A stretch of DNA of 64,000 nt from Streptomyces spiralis (GTDB lineage Bacteria > Actinomycetota > Actinomycetes > Streptomycetales > Streptomycetaceae), in NCBI RefSeq assembly GCF_014654675.1, contig NZ_BNBC01000016.1, forward strand, positions 114,197 through 178,196. Direction: 5' to 3'. A program made the translations under genes and the position numbers. Position 1 is the stretch's first letter. Each line of letters begins with the position of its first letter. The notes beneath the pieces are model-generated. The model did not search any database. It was not told where the DNA came from and saw only the letters and a program-made list of their open reading frames with translations. Below, one piece after another: positions 34,173 through 43,510 of this stretch.

Positions 34173-34826
34173 ATGCGTACGCGATCCGTCCTCACCCTCG
34201 CCGCCGCCGTCGCCGCGCTTTCGCTCCCGGCGATCGTCCCCGCCTCCGCCGCGGGCGGCGCGGTGCTCACCACGGGCGGCCCCGGCGGCACGCCCGTCGC
34301 GGTCGGTGACGTCCTCACCGCCTCGCTGGCGAGCGGCACCCGCGCCACCTTCTCCTCCAGCGCTTCCGGCAGCAGCGGCGTCTCGTGCACCTCCTCGACG
34401 TTCACCGCCACCGTCACCGGCAACCCCAACGCACCCGGCACCGCGACCGAGTCGGTGACCGGGCACACCTTCGACAGCGCCAGTTGCACCAGCAACGTCA
34501 CCGGTGTGCTCGGCGTCAGCGGCATCACGATCGACAACCTGCCGTACGTGGCCACCGTCGCCTCCGACGGCACCCTCACCGTGACACCGCCCAGCGGCTC
34601 CGCCATCCAGGCCACGGTCAAGCTGCGCACCCTGCTGGGCAGCGTCACCTGCGTCTACAAGGCGGCCGCCCTGACCGGCAAGGCCGACAACGCAGCCAAC
34701 AGCATCACCTTCACCGACCAGCAGTTCGGCAAGGCATCCGGCTCGTCGCTGTGCTTCGCCAACGGCTACTTCACCGCCCAGTACGCCCCGGTGACCGACG
34801 CGGGCGCCACCGTGTACGTCAACTGA
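34173..34826 (+). CDS. Secreted protein with Sec signal peptide
   Basis: A 217-residue protein starting MRTRSVLTLAAAVAALSLPA with a signal peptidase site near ASAAGG. The mature part is Thr/Ser/Gly-rich and beta-strand-like, with four cysteines (SCTSSTF, SCTSNV, TCVYKA, LCFANG) that could form two disulfides. It ends GATVYVN. Similar Streptomyces proteins are called Tat-signal or secreted proteins without function. The shared promoter motif and divergent position suggest common control with the DUF6230-DUF6114 operon. Confidence 0.82.
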   Translation: MRTRSVLTLAAAVAALSLPAIVPASAAGGAVLTTGGPGGTPVAVGDVLTASLASGTRATFSSSASGSSGVSCTSSTFTATVTGNPNAPGTATESVTGHTFDSASCTSNVTGVLGVSGITIDNLPYVATVASDGTLTVTPPSGSAIQATVKLRTLLGSVTCVYKAAALTGKADNAANSITFTDQQFGKASGSSLCFANGYFTAQYAPVTDAGATVYVN

Positions 34827-34905
34827 CCCCGCCCGCGTCGCCGGCGCGCCGGGCACGACACGAGCAGCACGTGTCCGGCGCGCCGCTGGCGGCTAGCGTG
34901 AGCGC

Positions 34906-36108
34906 ATGCCCGAGATCCCGACCGCGCCGGTGCTCCTCGGCGGCGAACCCGGTTCCTTCCCGCACAGTGTGCTGGCCGAGCGGCACCCCGCCATCATCCG
35001 GCAGGTGCGGGAGGCCTTTCCCTACGGCCCCGAGCAGCACCGCGCCCTCGACGCGCTGCTGGAGAGCTGCACCGAGGGAGTGATCGAACCGCTCCCCGTG
35101 GACGCCCACGACCGGGACCGCTGGACGGCCTGGGGGCTGGCCGGGTACGCGGGCCGGTGCTGGTTCGACGTGCCGTGGCTGTGGTCCGAGAGCTACTTCT
35201 ACCGCCTGCTCCTCGAGGCCGTCGGCTACTTCGGGCCCGGCCCGTGGCAGGGCATCGACCCGTTCCGGCCGGCCAAGCTCGCCGAACTCGACGCCCAGGA
35301 CACCGACGAGGAACTGGCCGCGCTCGACGCCCTGGAGGGCGTACCGGACGCGGAGCGCTCGGCCGCCCTGCTGCACGGCTCGCTCTGGGGCAACCGCGCC
35401 GACCTCGGCTTCCGCCTGTCGGCGGCCTCCACCGACGCCCGGGCGACGGCCGCCGACGCCACCCAGGACACCCCCGGCCTCGTCGCCGACGACAGCGAGG
35501 CCCTGTGGTCCCTGCTGCCGCCCTCCGGCACCGGCACGCTCTGCCTGGTCGCCGACAACGCGGGCCGTGAACTCGTCCCCGACCTGCTCCTCGTCGCCGA
35601 CCTTCTCGACCACGGCCGCGCGGCGCAGGTAGTGCTGCACGTCAAGCCGTACCCGTACTACGTCTCCGACGCCACCACCGCCGACGTCGTCGACGCCGTG
35701 CGCCGGCTGACGGCGGCGCCGGGCGCCGCTCACGGCTACGGGCGCCGCCTGTGGTCGGCGATGGCCGACGGGCGGCTGACGGTCCGCGCGCACCCGTTCT
35801 CCTGCGCCCCGCTGCCGTACGCCGAGATGCCGGGCGACCTGCGCGAGGAGTTCGCCACGGGCACGCTGACCGTCTTCAAGGGCGACCTGAACTACCGGCG
35901 CCTGGTCGGCGACCGGCTGTGGCCCCCGACCACATCGTTCGCGGACGTGACCGCGTACTTCCCCGGACCGGTCGCGGCCCTGCGCACCCTGAAGTCCGAG
36001 GTGGTCACCGGCCTGGACGCCCGCACCGAGGCCGCGCTCGACACCGCCGAGGACCGGCGCTGGCGCACCGGCGGCACGCACGCGCTGATCCAGGTCGCCG
36101 GGGCCTGA
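34906..36108 (+). CDS. DUF89/ARMT1-type damage-control phosphatase family protein
   Basis: A 400-residue protein. The C-terminal half carries DUF89 hallmarks: LCLVADNAGRELVPDLLLVA (metal Asp-Asn), KPYPYYVSD and TVFKGDLNYRRLVGDRLWPP (Lys-Gly-x-x-Asn-Tyr-Arg). The family hydrolyses damaged or surplus sugar phosphates and related metabolites with a divalent metal. The substrate of this member is not known. The N-terminal helical part (WFDVPWLWSESYFYRLLLEA) matches the long ARMT1-like subgroup. Confidence 0.85.
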   Translation: MPEIPTAPVLLGGEPGSFPHSVLAERHPAIIRQVREAFPYGPEQHRALDALLESCTEGVIEPLPVDAHDRDRWTAWGLAGYAGRCWFDVPWLWSESYFYRLLLEAVGYFGPGPWQGIDPFRPAKLAELDAQDTDEELAALDALEGVPDAERSAALLHGSLWGNRADLGFRLSAASTDARATAADATQDTPGLVADDSEALWSLLPPSGTGTLCLVADNAGRELVPDLLLVADLLDHGRAAQVVLHVKPYPYYVSDATTADVVDAVRRLTAAPGAAHGYGRRLWSAMADGRLTVRAHPFSCAPLPYAEMPGDLREEFATGTLTVFKGDLNYRRLVGDRLWPPTTSFADVTAYFPGPVAALRTLKSEVVTGLDARTEAALDTAEDRRWRTGGTHALIQVAGA

Positions 36109-36241
36109 CGGGGCCCGCCCCTTCGGGCCGCCTTGACGAACCCTCGCTGCTCACGGGCCGGTTCGGACGGCGATTCACGCGATGGTGTGATCGGATGCGC
36201 GCCGGAGGATGCCGTCGGAGTGTCACGGGTAGTGCCGGGCC

Positions 36242-38404
36242 ATGACGCAGCAGCCCTTCGAACTCCCGCACTTCTACATGCCGTATTCCGCGCGGCTCAA
36301 TCCGCACGTCGACGAGGCCCGCGCCCACTCGACGCAGTGGGCGCGCGACATGGGCATGCTGGAGGGCTCCGGGATCTGGGAGCAGTCCGACCTCGACGCG
36401 CACGACTACGGACTGCTCTGCGCCTACACCCACCCCGACTGCGACGGACCCGCCCTGTCCCTGATCACCGACTGGTACGTGTGGGTCTTCTTCTTCGACG
36501 ACCACTTCCTGGAGACGTTCAAACGCAGCCAGGACCGTGCCGGCGGCAAGGCCTACCTGGACCGGCTGCCCCTGTTCATGCCGCTCGACCTCGAGACCCC
36601 CGTCCCCGAACCGGAGAACCCGGTGGAGGCCGGCCTCGCCGACCTGTGGGCGCGTACCGTGCCGTCGATGTCGGCGGACTGGCGGCAGCGGTTCGCGGTG
36701 GCCACCGAACATCTGCTGAACGAGTCCCTGTGGGAGCTGTCCAACATCAACGAAGGACGCGTCGCCAACCCCGTCGAGTACATCGAGATGCGCCGCAAGG
36801 TCGGCGGCGCCCCCTGGTCGGCCGGGCTCGTGGAGTACGCCACCGCCGAAGTGCCCGCGTGCGTCGCCGGATCCAGGCCGCTGCGGGTGCTCATGGAGAC
36901 CTTCTCCGACGGTGTGCACCTGCGCAACGACCTGTTCTCCTACCAGCGCGAGGTGGAGGAGGAGGGCGAGCTGAGCAACGGCGTGCTGGTCCTGGAGACC
37001 TTCTTCGGCTGCACCACCCAGGAGGCCGCCGAGACCGTCAACGACGTTCTCACCTCCCGGCTGCACCAGTTCGAGCACACCGCGCTCACCGAGGTGCCCG
37101 CGCTCGCCGTGGAGCACGGTCTCACCCCCGGCCAGATCGCCGCGGTGGCGGCGTACACCAAGGGCCTTCAGGACTGGCAGTCCGGCGGCCACGAATGGCA
37201 CATGCGCTCCAGCCGGTACATGAACAAGGGGGCGCGCCCGGACAGCCCCTGGCAGAGGCTGACCGGTCTCGGCACCTCCGGCGCGGACGTCCGCGGCCTG
37301 CTCGCGGACGCGGGCGCGGAGCGCCTGCGCGCCTACACCCATGTGCCGTTCCAGAAGGTCGGGCCCGCCCGCATCCCCGACCTGTACATGCCGTACGAGC
37401 TCCAGCTCAGCCCGCACCTGGACACCGCCCGCTCCCGCCTGACCGCGTGGTGCCACCGCATGGGCATCCTCCAGGAGGGCGTCTGGGACGAGGACAAGCT
37501 CGCCGCCTACGACCTCGCGCTGTGCTCCGCGGGACTCGACCCGGACGCCACGCCCGAGGCGCTCGACCTGAGCGCGCGCTGGCTCGCCTGGGGCACCTAC
37601 GGGGACGACTACTACCCTCTGGTCTACGGCCACCGCCGCGACCTGGCCGCCGCGAAGCTGACCACCGCCCGGCTGTCGGGCTGCATGCCGGTCGAGGGCG
37701 AGGAGCCGGTCGTCCCCCTCAACGCCATGGAGCGCGGGCTGACCGACCTGTGGGCGCGCACCACCGCGGAGATGACACCGGACCAGCGGCGCACCCTCAA
37801 GCAGTCGATCGACGCGATGACGGAGAGCTGGGTGTGGGAGCTGTCCAACCAGCTGCAGAACCGGATCCCGGACCCCGTCGACTATCTGGAGATGCGGCGC
37901 GCCACCTTCGGCTCCGACCTCACCCTGAGCCTGTGCCGGATGGGGCACGGCCCGGCCGTCCCGCCCGAGGTCTACCGCAGCGGCCCGGTCCGCTCCCTGG
38001 AGAACGCCGCCATCGACTACGCCTGCCTGCTCAACGACGTCTTCTCGTACCAGAAGGAGATCGAGTACGAGGGCGAGATCCACAACTCCGTCCTGGTCGT
38101 GCAGCACTTCTTCGGCATCGGCTACCCGGCCGCGCTCGCCGTCGTCCAGGACCTGATGACCCAGCGCATGCGCCAGTTCGAACATGTCGTCGCGCACGAA
38201 CTGCCCATCGTGTACGACGACTTCGAGCTGTCCGACGAGGCACGCGCCACCATGGGGGGCTACGTCACGGACCTGCAGAACTGGATGGCCGGCATCCTGA
38301 ACTGGCACCGGAACGTCGACCGCTACAAGGACGAGTGGCTGGCCCGCCGCGCCCACGGCTTCCTCCCGGACCGCCCGCCGGCCCCCGCCCTGCCCGTCGG
38401 CTGA
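36242..38404 (+). CDS. geoA: Bifunctional germacradienol/geosmin synthase
   Basis: This 720-residue protein has two terpene synthase domains, the hallmark of geosmin synthase. The N-terminal domain turns farnesyl diphosphate into germacradienol and germacrene D: the Mg-binding motif is D86-D-H-F-L-E91 and the second motif N229-D-L-F-S-Y-Q-R-E has Asn229, Ser233 and Glu237. The C-terminal domain converts germacradienol to geosmin and octalin; GDDYYP and NDVFSYQKEIE are its metal sites. Each domain starts with the sequence FYMPY or LYMPYELQLSPHLDT. The product is the earthy odorant. Length matches the characterised S. coelicolor enzyme. It stands alone with no P450, as expected. Confidence 0.97.
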   Translation: MTQQPFELPHFYMPYSARLNPHVDEARAHSTQWARDMGMLEGSGIWEQSDLDAHDYGLLCAYTHPDCDGPALSLITDWYVWVFFFDDHFLETFKRSQDRAGGKAYLDRLPLFMPLDLETPVPEPENPVEAGLADLWARTVPSMSADWRQRFAVATEHLLNESLWELSNINEGRVANPVEYIEMRRKVGGAPWSAGLVEYATAEVPACVAGSRPLRVLMETFSDGVHLRNDLFSYQREVEEEGELSNGVLVLETFFGCTTQEAAETVNDVLTSRLHQFEHTALTEVPALAVEHGLTPGQIAAVAAYTKGLQDWQSGGHEWHMRSSRYMNKGARPDSPWQRLTGLGTSGADVRGLLADAGAERLRAYTHVPFQKVGPARIPDLYMPYELQLSPHLDTARSRLTAWCHRMGILQEGVWDEDKLAAYDLALCSAGLDPDATPEALDLSARWLAWGTYGDDYYPLVYGHRRDLAAAKLTTARLSGCMPVEGEEPVVPLNAMERGLTDLWARTTAEMTPDQRRTLKQSIDAMTESWVWELSNQLQNRIPDPVDYLEMRRATFGSDLTLSLCRMGHGPAVPPEVYRSGPVRSLENAAIDYACLLNDVFSYQKEIEYEGEIHNSVLVVQHFFGIGYPAALAVVQDLMTQRMRQFEHVVAHELPIVYDDFELSDEARATMGGYVTDLQNWMAGILNWHRNVDRYKDEWLARRAHGFLPDRPPAPALPVG

Positions 38405-38440
38405 CCCAGGACCTGGGGCAGCACCAGCCGGAGGCGATCG

Positions 38441-39019
38441 ATGGAACAGACCGCGTTGCGTCCCAAGCCGATGCCCGGCCGGGAACCCCCGGGCGGCGCC
38501 TCGCGAGGCGCGGGCCGGCGCCCGCACACCGCCCGCCGCGGGGGCCGCCGGCTGCTGACCGTCGCGTTCGGTCTGCTCGTCGGCCTGGGCCTGCTGCTGT
38601 CCGGGATCGGCATCGGCACGGTGAGCGCCACGGTGATCGGCATGAGCAGAATGGCCGAGCTGCAACGCCAGGCGGCGGCCGGACCGGGGGCGGCGGCGCC
38701 CCGGTCCGCCCCGGCGGACCGGACGGCGCCCGCGAGCCCCGCGCCGACGCCGGTGCGCCCGTCCCTCGGCATCGAGGCGGTCGACGACACCGGGCCGGGA
38801 GCCCGCGTCGTCGGCGTCCACGTCCCCGGCCCCGGCTACTCGGCGGGCCTCGTCCGCGGAGACGTGCTCCTCGTGTTCGGCAGCACCCGCATCGACTCGG
38901 CCGCGGACCTGGCCCAGGCCGTCGCCCGAGCGCGTCCCGGCCGCGAGGTCGTGCTGACGGTACGGCACCGCAGCGGCGGCTACGAGCAGCTGACCGTGGT
39001 GCCCGGAGTCGTCACATGA
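38441..39019 (+). CDS. PDZ domain membrane-anchored protein
   Basis: A 192-residue protein: a basic Pro/Gly/Arg N-terminus, one membrane helix (LLTVAFGLLVGLGLLLSGIG), an Ala/Pro linker and a C-terminal PDZ domain (about 105-190; SLGIEAVDDTGPGARVVGVH, then GYSAGLVRGDVLLVFG). No protease domain is present, so it is a peptide-binding adaptor on the outer face of the membrane. It follows the geosmin synthase by 36 bp on the same strand. A link between them is unproven. Confidence 0.85.
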   Translation: MEQTALRPKPMPGREPPGGASRGAGRRPHTARRGGRRLLTVAFGLLVGLGLLLSGIGIGTVSATVIGMSRMAELQRQAAAGPGAAAPRSAPADRTAPASPAPTPVRPSLGIEAVDDTGPGARVVGVHVPGPGYSAGLVRGDVLLVFGSTRIDSAADLAQAVARARPGREVVLTVRHRSGGYEQLTVVPGVVT

Positions 39020-39249
39020 GATGAACGGTGTGTCGTGGCGCCGGTACGGGGCGTGCGGGGCGGGTGGGTGCCGAGTCTTAACATGGGGGCGGAACCACTG
39101 GTCACACGGTCGGCCGACCGGACGGGGCGGGGCGACGGGCCCGCGCCGCCCGGCCGATGCGGCCGACCGGCTCGCGCGGCCCCGCGTGGGCGGGCAGGAT
39201 GCTGCCCGTGGGTCCACCACCACCCGTTCAGCCGAATACGGAGGCCCGG

Positions 39250-40377
39250 ATGACCGGCACCGCGCCCGCGCCCTTCACCGCCGACGACTACCGGGCCCGG
39301 ATGGCACGTGCCGCACAGGCGGCCGCCGACGCCGGGCTGGCCGGACTGCTGGTGGCGCCGGGCCCAGACATGGTCTGGCTCACCGGCTACACGCCCACCG
39401 CCGTCACCGAACGGCTCACCCTGCTCGTCCTGGCCCCCGGCCGGGACCCCGTGCTCGTCGTCCCCACCCTGGAGGCCCCGGACGCCGCCGGGGCCGTGGG
39501 CGCGCCCGCCCTGACCCTGCGGGACTGGACCGACGGCAAGAACCCCTACGCCGTCACCGCCGACCTGCTCGACACCTCCGGCCGGTTCGGCATCAGCGAC
39601 AACGCCTGGGCCATGCACCTGCTGGGCCTCCAGCGGACCCTGCCCGGCACCTCCTACGCCTCCCTCACCGAGGCCCTGCCGATGCTGCGCGCCGTGAAGG
39701 ACCCGGCGGAACTGCGGCTCCTGGCCGCCGCGGGCGCGGCCGCCGACCAGGCGTTCGAGGAGATCCGCAAGGTCGCCTTCGCCGGGCGCCGCGAGTCCGA
39801 GGTCGGCGCCGACCTCGCCGAGCTGCTGCGGCGCTTCGGGCACTCCCAGGTCGACTTCACCATCGTCGGCTCCGGCCCCAACGGCGCCAACCCGCATCAC
39901 GAGATGGGCGACCGCGTCATCGAACGCGGCGACATGGTCGTCCTCGACTTCGGCGGCCTCAAGGACGGCTACGGCTCCGACACCACCCGCACCGTGCACG
40001 TCGGCGAGCCCACCGACGAGGAGCGCCGGGTGCACGACATCGTGCGCGAGGCCCAGGAGGCCGGCTTCCGGGCGGTGCGCCCCGGGGTGGCCTGCCAGGA
40101 GGTCGACCGGGCCGCCCGCGCGGTGATCGCCGAGGCCGGCTACGGCGAGTACTTCATCCACCGCACCGGCCACGGCATCGGCGTCACCACGCACGAACCG
40201 CCCTACATGATCGAGGGCGAGGAACAGCCCCTCGTGCCCGGCATGTGCTTCTCCGTGGAGCCCGGCATCTACCTGCCCGGCCGCTTCGGCGTCCGCATCG
40301 AGGACATCGTCACGGTGACCGGGGACGGAGGCCGCCGCCTCAACGACACGACCCGCGAGATGGTCCTAGTGGACTGA
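39250..40377 (+). CDS. M24 family Xaa-Pro aminopeptidase/dipeptidase
   Basis: A 375-residue metallopeptidase with an N-terminal creatinase-like domain (GLLVAPGPDMVWLTGYTP) and a C-terminal pita-bread fold. The two-metal ligands are visible: Asp in VVLDFGGLKDGYGSDTTRT, His in IHRTGHGIGVTTHEPP, Glu in SVEPGIYLPG and Glu in VRIEDIVTV. It cleaves dipeptides or peptides with proline in the second position. The ATG at 39250 follows GGAGGCCCGG. The downstream phosphotransferase gene is 46 bp away on the same strand. Confidence 0.92.
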   Translation: MTGTAPAPFTADDYRARMARAAQAAADAGLAGLLVAPGPDMVWLTGYTPTAVTERLTLLVLAPGRDPVLVVPTLEAPDAAGAVGAPALTLRDWTDGKNPYAVTADLLDTSGRFGISDNAWAMHLLGLQRTLPGTSYASLTEALPMLRAVKDPAELRLLAAAGAAADQAFEEIRKVAFAGRRESEVGADLAELLRRFGHSQVDFTIVGSGPNGANPHHEMGDRVIERGDMVVLDFGGLKDGYGSDTTRTVHVGEPTDEERRVHDIVREAQEAGFRAVRPGVACQEVDRAARAVIAEAGYGEYFIHRTGHGIGVTTHEPPYMIEGEEQPLVPGMCFSVEPGIYLPGRFGVRIEDIVTVTGDGGRRLNDTTREMVLVD

Positions 40378-40423
40378 CCGACCGGCAGCCACCACCCGCA
40401 ACCCGAATCGACACGGCCCGACG

Positions 40424-41398
40424 ATGACCCAGGCACCGACACCCACGGCGGACACCCTCCGCAGGCTGGTCCGCACCCTGCTCAAGGAGAGCTCCAAGGA
40501 CCGGGCCGGCACCGCCGCCGGACCCGACGTCCGGCCCGTCGCCGAGGGCGGCGAGCACTCCACGTGGTGGGTCGGCACCCGCCATGTGCTGCGCCTCGCC
40601 CCCGACCGCGAGGCCACCGCACGCCAGCGCCGCGAGGTGCGACTGCGCGACCTCGTCCGGCCGCACGTGCCGCTCGCCGTGCCGGCCAGCGTCGCCCACG
40701 GCGAGTGGGCGCCCGGACTGACGTACACGCTGGACACGCGGATCACCGGCGGCACCACGGGCGGGCACGACGTCTCCGCCGTCGGAGAGGACGACCTGGC
40801 CGGACTGCTCACGGGACTGCGCGAGGTGCCCGCCCGCCAGGCCGAGGCACTCGGCGTGCCCCGCACCGCGCCCCGCTCCCTGGAGGCGCTGCGCCGCATG
40901 GCCGTGCACGCCGCCGAACGCCTCGGGAAGGCCGACGAGTTCGACCCCGCGCGGATGAACCAGCTCACCCCGCCCGCCGCGGCCCAGCTCGCCGCCCAGC
41001 CCGGCACCGCCGTGCTCGTCCACCACGACCTCAGGACCGAGCACCTGGTGGTGAGCGCGGACGGCAGGGTGCGGGGCGTCCTCGACTGGACCGGCGCGGC
41101 GGTCGGGGATCCCGCCGAGGACATCGCCGGTCTGGCCCTCGCCGTGGGTTCCCCGGCCGCCGTGCGCGCCGCCACCCTCGCCGGCTACGGCGCCCGCCCC
41201 TGCCTGCGCGGCCTGTGGCTGGCCCGCTGCGACAGCGTGATGCGGCTCGCCGGCCGCATCGAGGGCCGCGACGACACCCCGCTGCCGCTGCTCAGGTCCC
41301 AGCTGCGCCACGCCTGGGAGGCCATCCTCCTGGAACGGGTCACGGAACTCCGCGAGGACTGCCAGGACACCGGCGACGACGACGTCACGGCACCGTAG
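40424..41398 (+). CDS. Aminoglycoside phosphotransferase-family kinase
   Basis: A 324-residue APH-fold protein. The nucleotide lobe has AEGGEHSTWWVGTRHVLRLA. The catalytic loop is VLVHHDLRTEHLVV, with Asp in place but His instead of the usual Asn, and the metal site is VLDWTGAAVGDPAED. The family phosphorylates antibiotics or small metabolites; nothing here shows that this one confers resistance. It ends 68 bp before the convergent treZ gene; that gap contains an imperfect hairpin (GCGCCAC at 41398 with GTGGCGC at 41434) that may terminate either transcript. Confidence 0.85.
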   Translation: MTQAPTPTADTLRRLVRTLLKESSKDRAGTAAGPDVRPVAEGGEHSTWWVGTRHVLRLAPDREATARQRREVRLRDLVRPHVPLAVPASVAHGEWAPGLTYTLDTRITGGTTGGHDVSAVGEDDLAGLLTGLREVPARQAEALGVPRTAPRSLEALRRMAVHAAERLGKADEFDPARMNQLTPPAAAQLAAQPGTAVLVHHDLRTEHLVVSADGRVRGVLDWTGAAVGDPAEDIAGLALAVGSPAAVRAATLAGYGARPCLRGLWLARCDSVMRLAGRIEGRDDTPLPLLRSQLRHAWEAILLERVTELREDCQDTGDDDVTAP

Positions 41399-41466
41399 CG
41401 CCACGCCCGCCGACACCCGCGAGGTCGCGGTCGGTGGCGCCACCTCGGCCGTGCGGCGGCCGCCGG

Positions 41467-43221
41467 TCAGTTCTGTGCCAGTACCACGCACGACTCCCCG
41501 GGCAGGTGCAGAACCCCGTCGCCGTCGGGTACGTCGACCGGGTCCCATGCGGCGAGGAGCTCGGCGGGGCGGGTGCCGAGGGGGATGGCCGCGGGCTCCT
41601 TGCCGAGGTTGACGGCCACGCGGATGTCGCCCCGCCGGAAGGCGAACCAACGGGCCTCCTCGTCGTAGGCCACCTTGGTGTCGGCGAGGTCGGGGTCGGT
41701 GAGGTCCGGCTGTTCCTGCCGCAGCGCGATGAGCCGCCGGTACCAGGCCAGCAGGCGCGCGTGCGGCTCGCGCTCCGGCTCGGACCAGTCCAGGCAGGAG
41801 CGGTCGCGGGTCGCCGGGTCCTGCGGATCGGGCACCTCGTCCTCCGCCCAGCCGTGCGCGGTGAACTCCCGCCGCCGGCCCCGCCGCACCGCCTCCGCCA
41901 GCTGCGGGTCGGTGTGGTCGGTGAAGAACTGCCACGGGGTGCTCGCACCCCACTCCTCGCCCATGAACAGCATCGGTGTGAACGGCGCGGTCAGCGTGAG
42001 CGTGGCCGCGCACGCCAGCAGCCCGGGGGAGTCCGCCAGCAGCATGGACAGGCGGTCCCCCTGGGCCCGGTTGCCGACCTGGTCGTGGGTCTGGCTGTAG
42101 CCGAGCAGCCGGTGGCCGGCCACCCGGGTGCGGTCCAGCGGACGGCCGTGACGGCGGCCCCGGAAGCTGGAGTACGTCCCGTCGTGGAAGAAGCCGCCGG
42201 TGAGTGTCTTGTCGACCGCCGCGAGCGGCGCCCGCCCGAAGTCGGCGTAGTAGCCCTGGGCCTCACCGGTCAGCGCGCAATGCAGGGCGTGGTGGTAGTC
42301 GTCGTTCCACTGGGCGTGCAGGCCGAGGCCGCCCTCCGCGCGCGGGGTGATCAGCCGCGGGTCGTTCAGGTCCGACTCCGCGATCAGGAACAGCGGGCGG
42401 CCGAGGTCGGCGGAGAGCGCGTCCACGGCCGTGGACAGCTCCTCCAGGAAGTGGCACGCGCGCGTGTCGGCCAGCGCGTGCACCGCGTCCAGACGCAGCC
42501 CGTCGATCCGGTACTCCCGCAGCCACGCCAGCGCGCTGCCGATCAGGAAGTCCCGCACCTCGTCCGAGCCGGGCGCGTCCAGATTGACGGCGGCGCCCCA
42601 GGGCGTGTGGTGGGCGTCGGTGAAGTACGGCCCGAACCGCGGCAGATAGTTGCCCGAGGGGCCCAGATGGTTGTGCACGACATCCAGGACCACGCCGAGA
42701 CCCAGTCCGTGCGCCCGGTCGACGAAACGCTTCAGCCCCTCCGGGCCGCCGTACGGCTCGTGCACCGCCCACAGCGAGACGCCCTCGTACCCCCAGCCGT
42801 GCCGACCGGGGAACGGGCACACCGGCATCAACTCCACGTGCGTGACACCCAGTTCCACCAGGTGCTCCAGCCGCTCGGCGGCCGCGTCGAAGGTGCCCTC
42901 GCGCGTGTACGTGCCGACATGCAGCTCGTACAGGACCCCGCCGGGCAGCGGCCGCCCCGCCCAGGCCGCGGTACGCCACACATGGCGGGCGTGGTCGACG
43001 ACCGCGCTCAGCCCGTCCGGGCCGTCCGGCTGCCGCCGCGAGCGCGGGTCGGGCAGCACGGGCCCGTCGTCCACCGCGAAGCCGTACCGCGAGCCGTCCC
43101 GCGCCTCGGCCTCACCGATCCACCAACCCGACCGCTCCGGATCGCGCTCCAACGCGCGCGTGGCTCCGTCGATCCGGAGCGTCACACGGCCGGCCTGCGG
43201 TGCCCACACCTCGAACTGCAC
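41467..43221 (-). CDS. treZ: Malto-oligosyltrehalose trehalohydrolase
   Basis: A GH13 enzyme of 584 residues that releases trehalose from malto-oligosyltrehalose. An N-terminal beta-sandwich (MQFEVWAPQAGRVTLRIDGA) precedes the barrel. Nucleophile Asp lies in IDGLRLDAVHAL, acid Glu in LFLIAESDLNDPRL, and ELHVGTYTREGTFDAAAERL is the TreZ-type first strand. YSQTHDQVGNRAQGDRL and MLFMGEEWGASTPWQFFTDH are also characteristic. It works after TreY, encoded 3.5 kb upstream in the same orientation. Bases 43222-43510 form a divergent promoter region with the palindrome CACATGTG at 43470 but no gene. Confidence 0.96.
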   Translation of the reverse strand: MQFEVWAPQAGRVTLRIDGATRALERDPERSGWWIGEAEARDGSRYGFAVDDGPVLPDPRSRRQPDGPDGLSAVVDHARHVWRTAAWAGRPLPGGVLYELHVGTYTREGTFDAAAERLEHLVELGVTHVELMPVCPFPGRHGWGYEGVSLWAVHEPYGGPEGLKRFVDRAHGLGLGVVLDVVHNHLGPSGNYLPRFGPYFTDAHHTPWGAAVNLDAPGSDEVRDFLIGSALAWLREYRIDGLRLDAVHALADTRACHFLEELSTAVDALSADLGRPLFLIAESDLNDPRLITPRAEGGLGLHAQWNDDYHHALHCALTGEAQGYYADFGRAPLAAVDKTLTGGFFHDGTYSSFRGRRHGRPLDRTRVAGHRLLGYSQTHDQVGNRAQGDRLSMLLADSPGLLACAATLTLTAPFTPMLFMGEEWGASTPWQFFTDHTDPQLAEAVRRGRRREFTAHGWAEDEVPDPQDPATRDRSCLDWSEPEREPHARLLAWYRRLIALRQEQPDLTDPDLADTKVAYDEEARWFAFRRGDIRVAVNLGKEPAAIPLGTRPAELLAAWDPVDVPDGDGVLHLPGESCVVLAQN

Positions 43222-43499
43222 GGACGGTTCCCCTTCGTCTGCTCACCGTGATGTAGTGCGTCGTCCGTCCATGGTCCTCCAAAAGAGATCAATCCGCTTT
43301 CGGATGCTTCCTTTTGCGGTGGGTGTCGTCGGATCCGCCCGGTCGGGTACCGTCTGCGCCCCACTTCGCCCATGGTCTGCGGGATGCCCGTCGCGACCGG
43401 TCAAGTCCGTTTTCGCACGGTGGTGTTGACGGATCGGAAACATCGTGACTGACTGTGGTTACACCATGCACATGTGGTGAACCGACGGCACCGCATTGT

Positions 43500-43504
43500 G
43501 GAGG
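43500..43504 (+). promoter_or_regulatory. Ribosome-binding site deciding a CTG start
   Basis: GGAGG (43500-43504) lies 6 nt before CTG at 43511. No ATG or GTG exists in that frame at suitable distance. The only other candidate upstream in frame is TTG at 43496, which has no Shine-Dalgarno sequence. Alignment with the paralogue at 45353 places the N-terminus at this CTG. Confidence 0.55.
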
Positions 43505-43510
43505 TGTGCC

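Noticed and set aside
36005..39223. Very long antisense open frame across the geosmin synthase gene
   Set aside because: It is a shadow of high-GC coding sequence on the other strand, without motifs; the + strand gene is certain.
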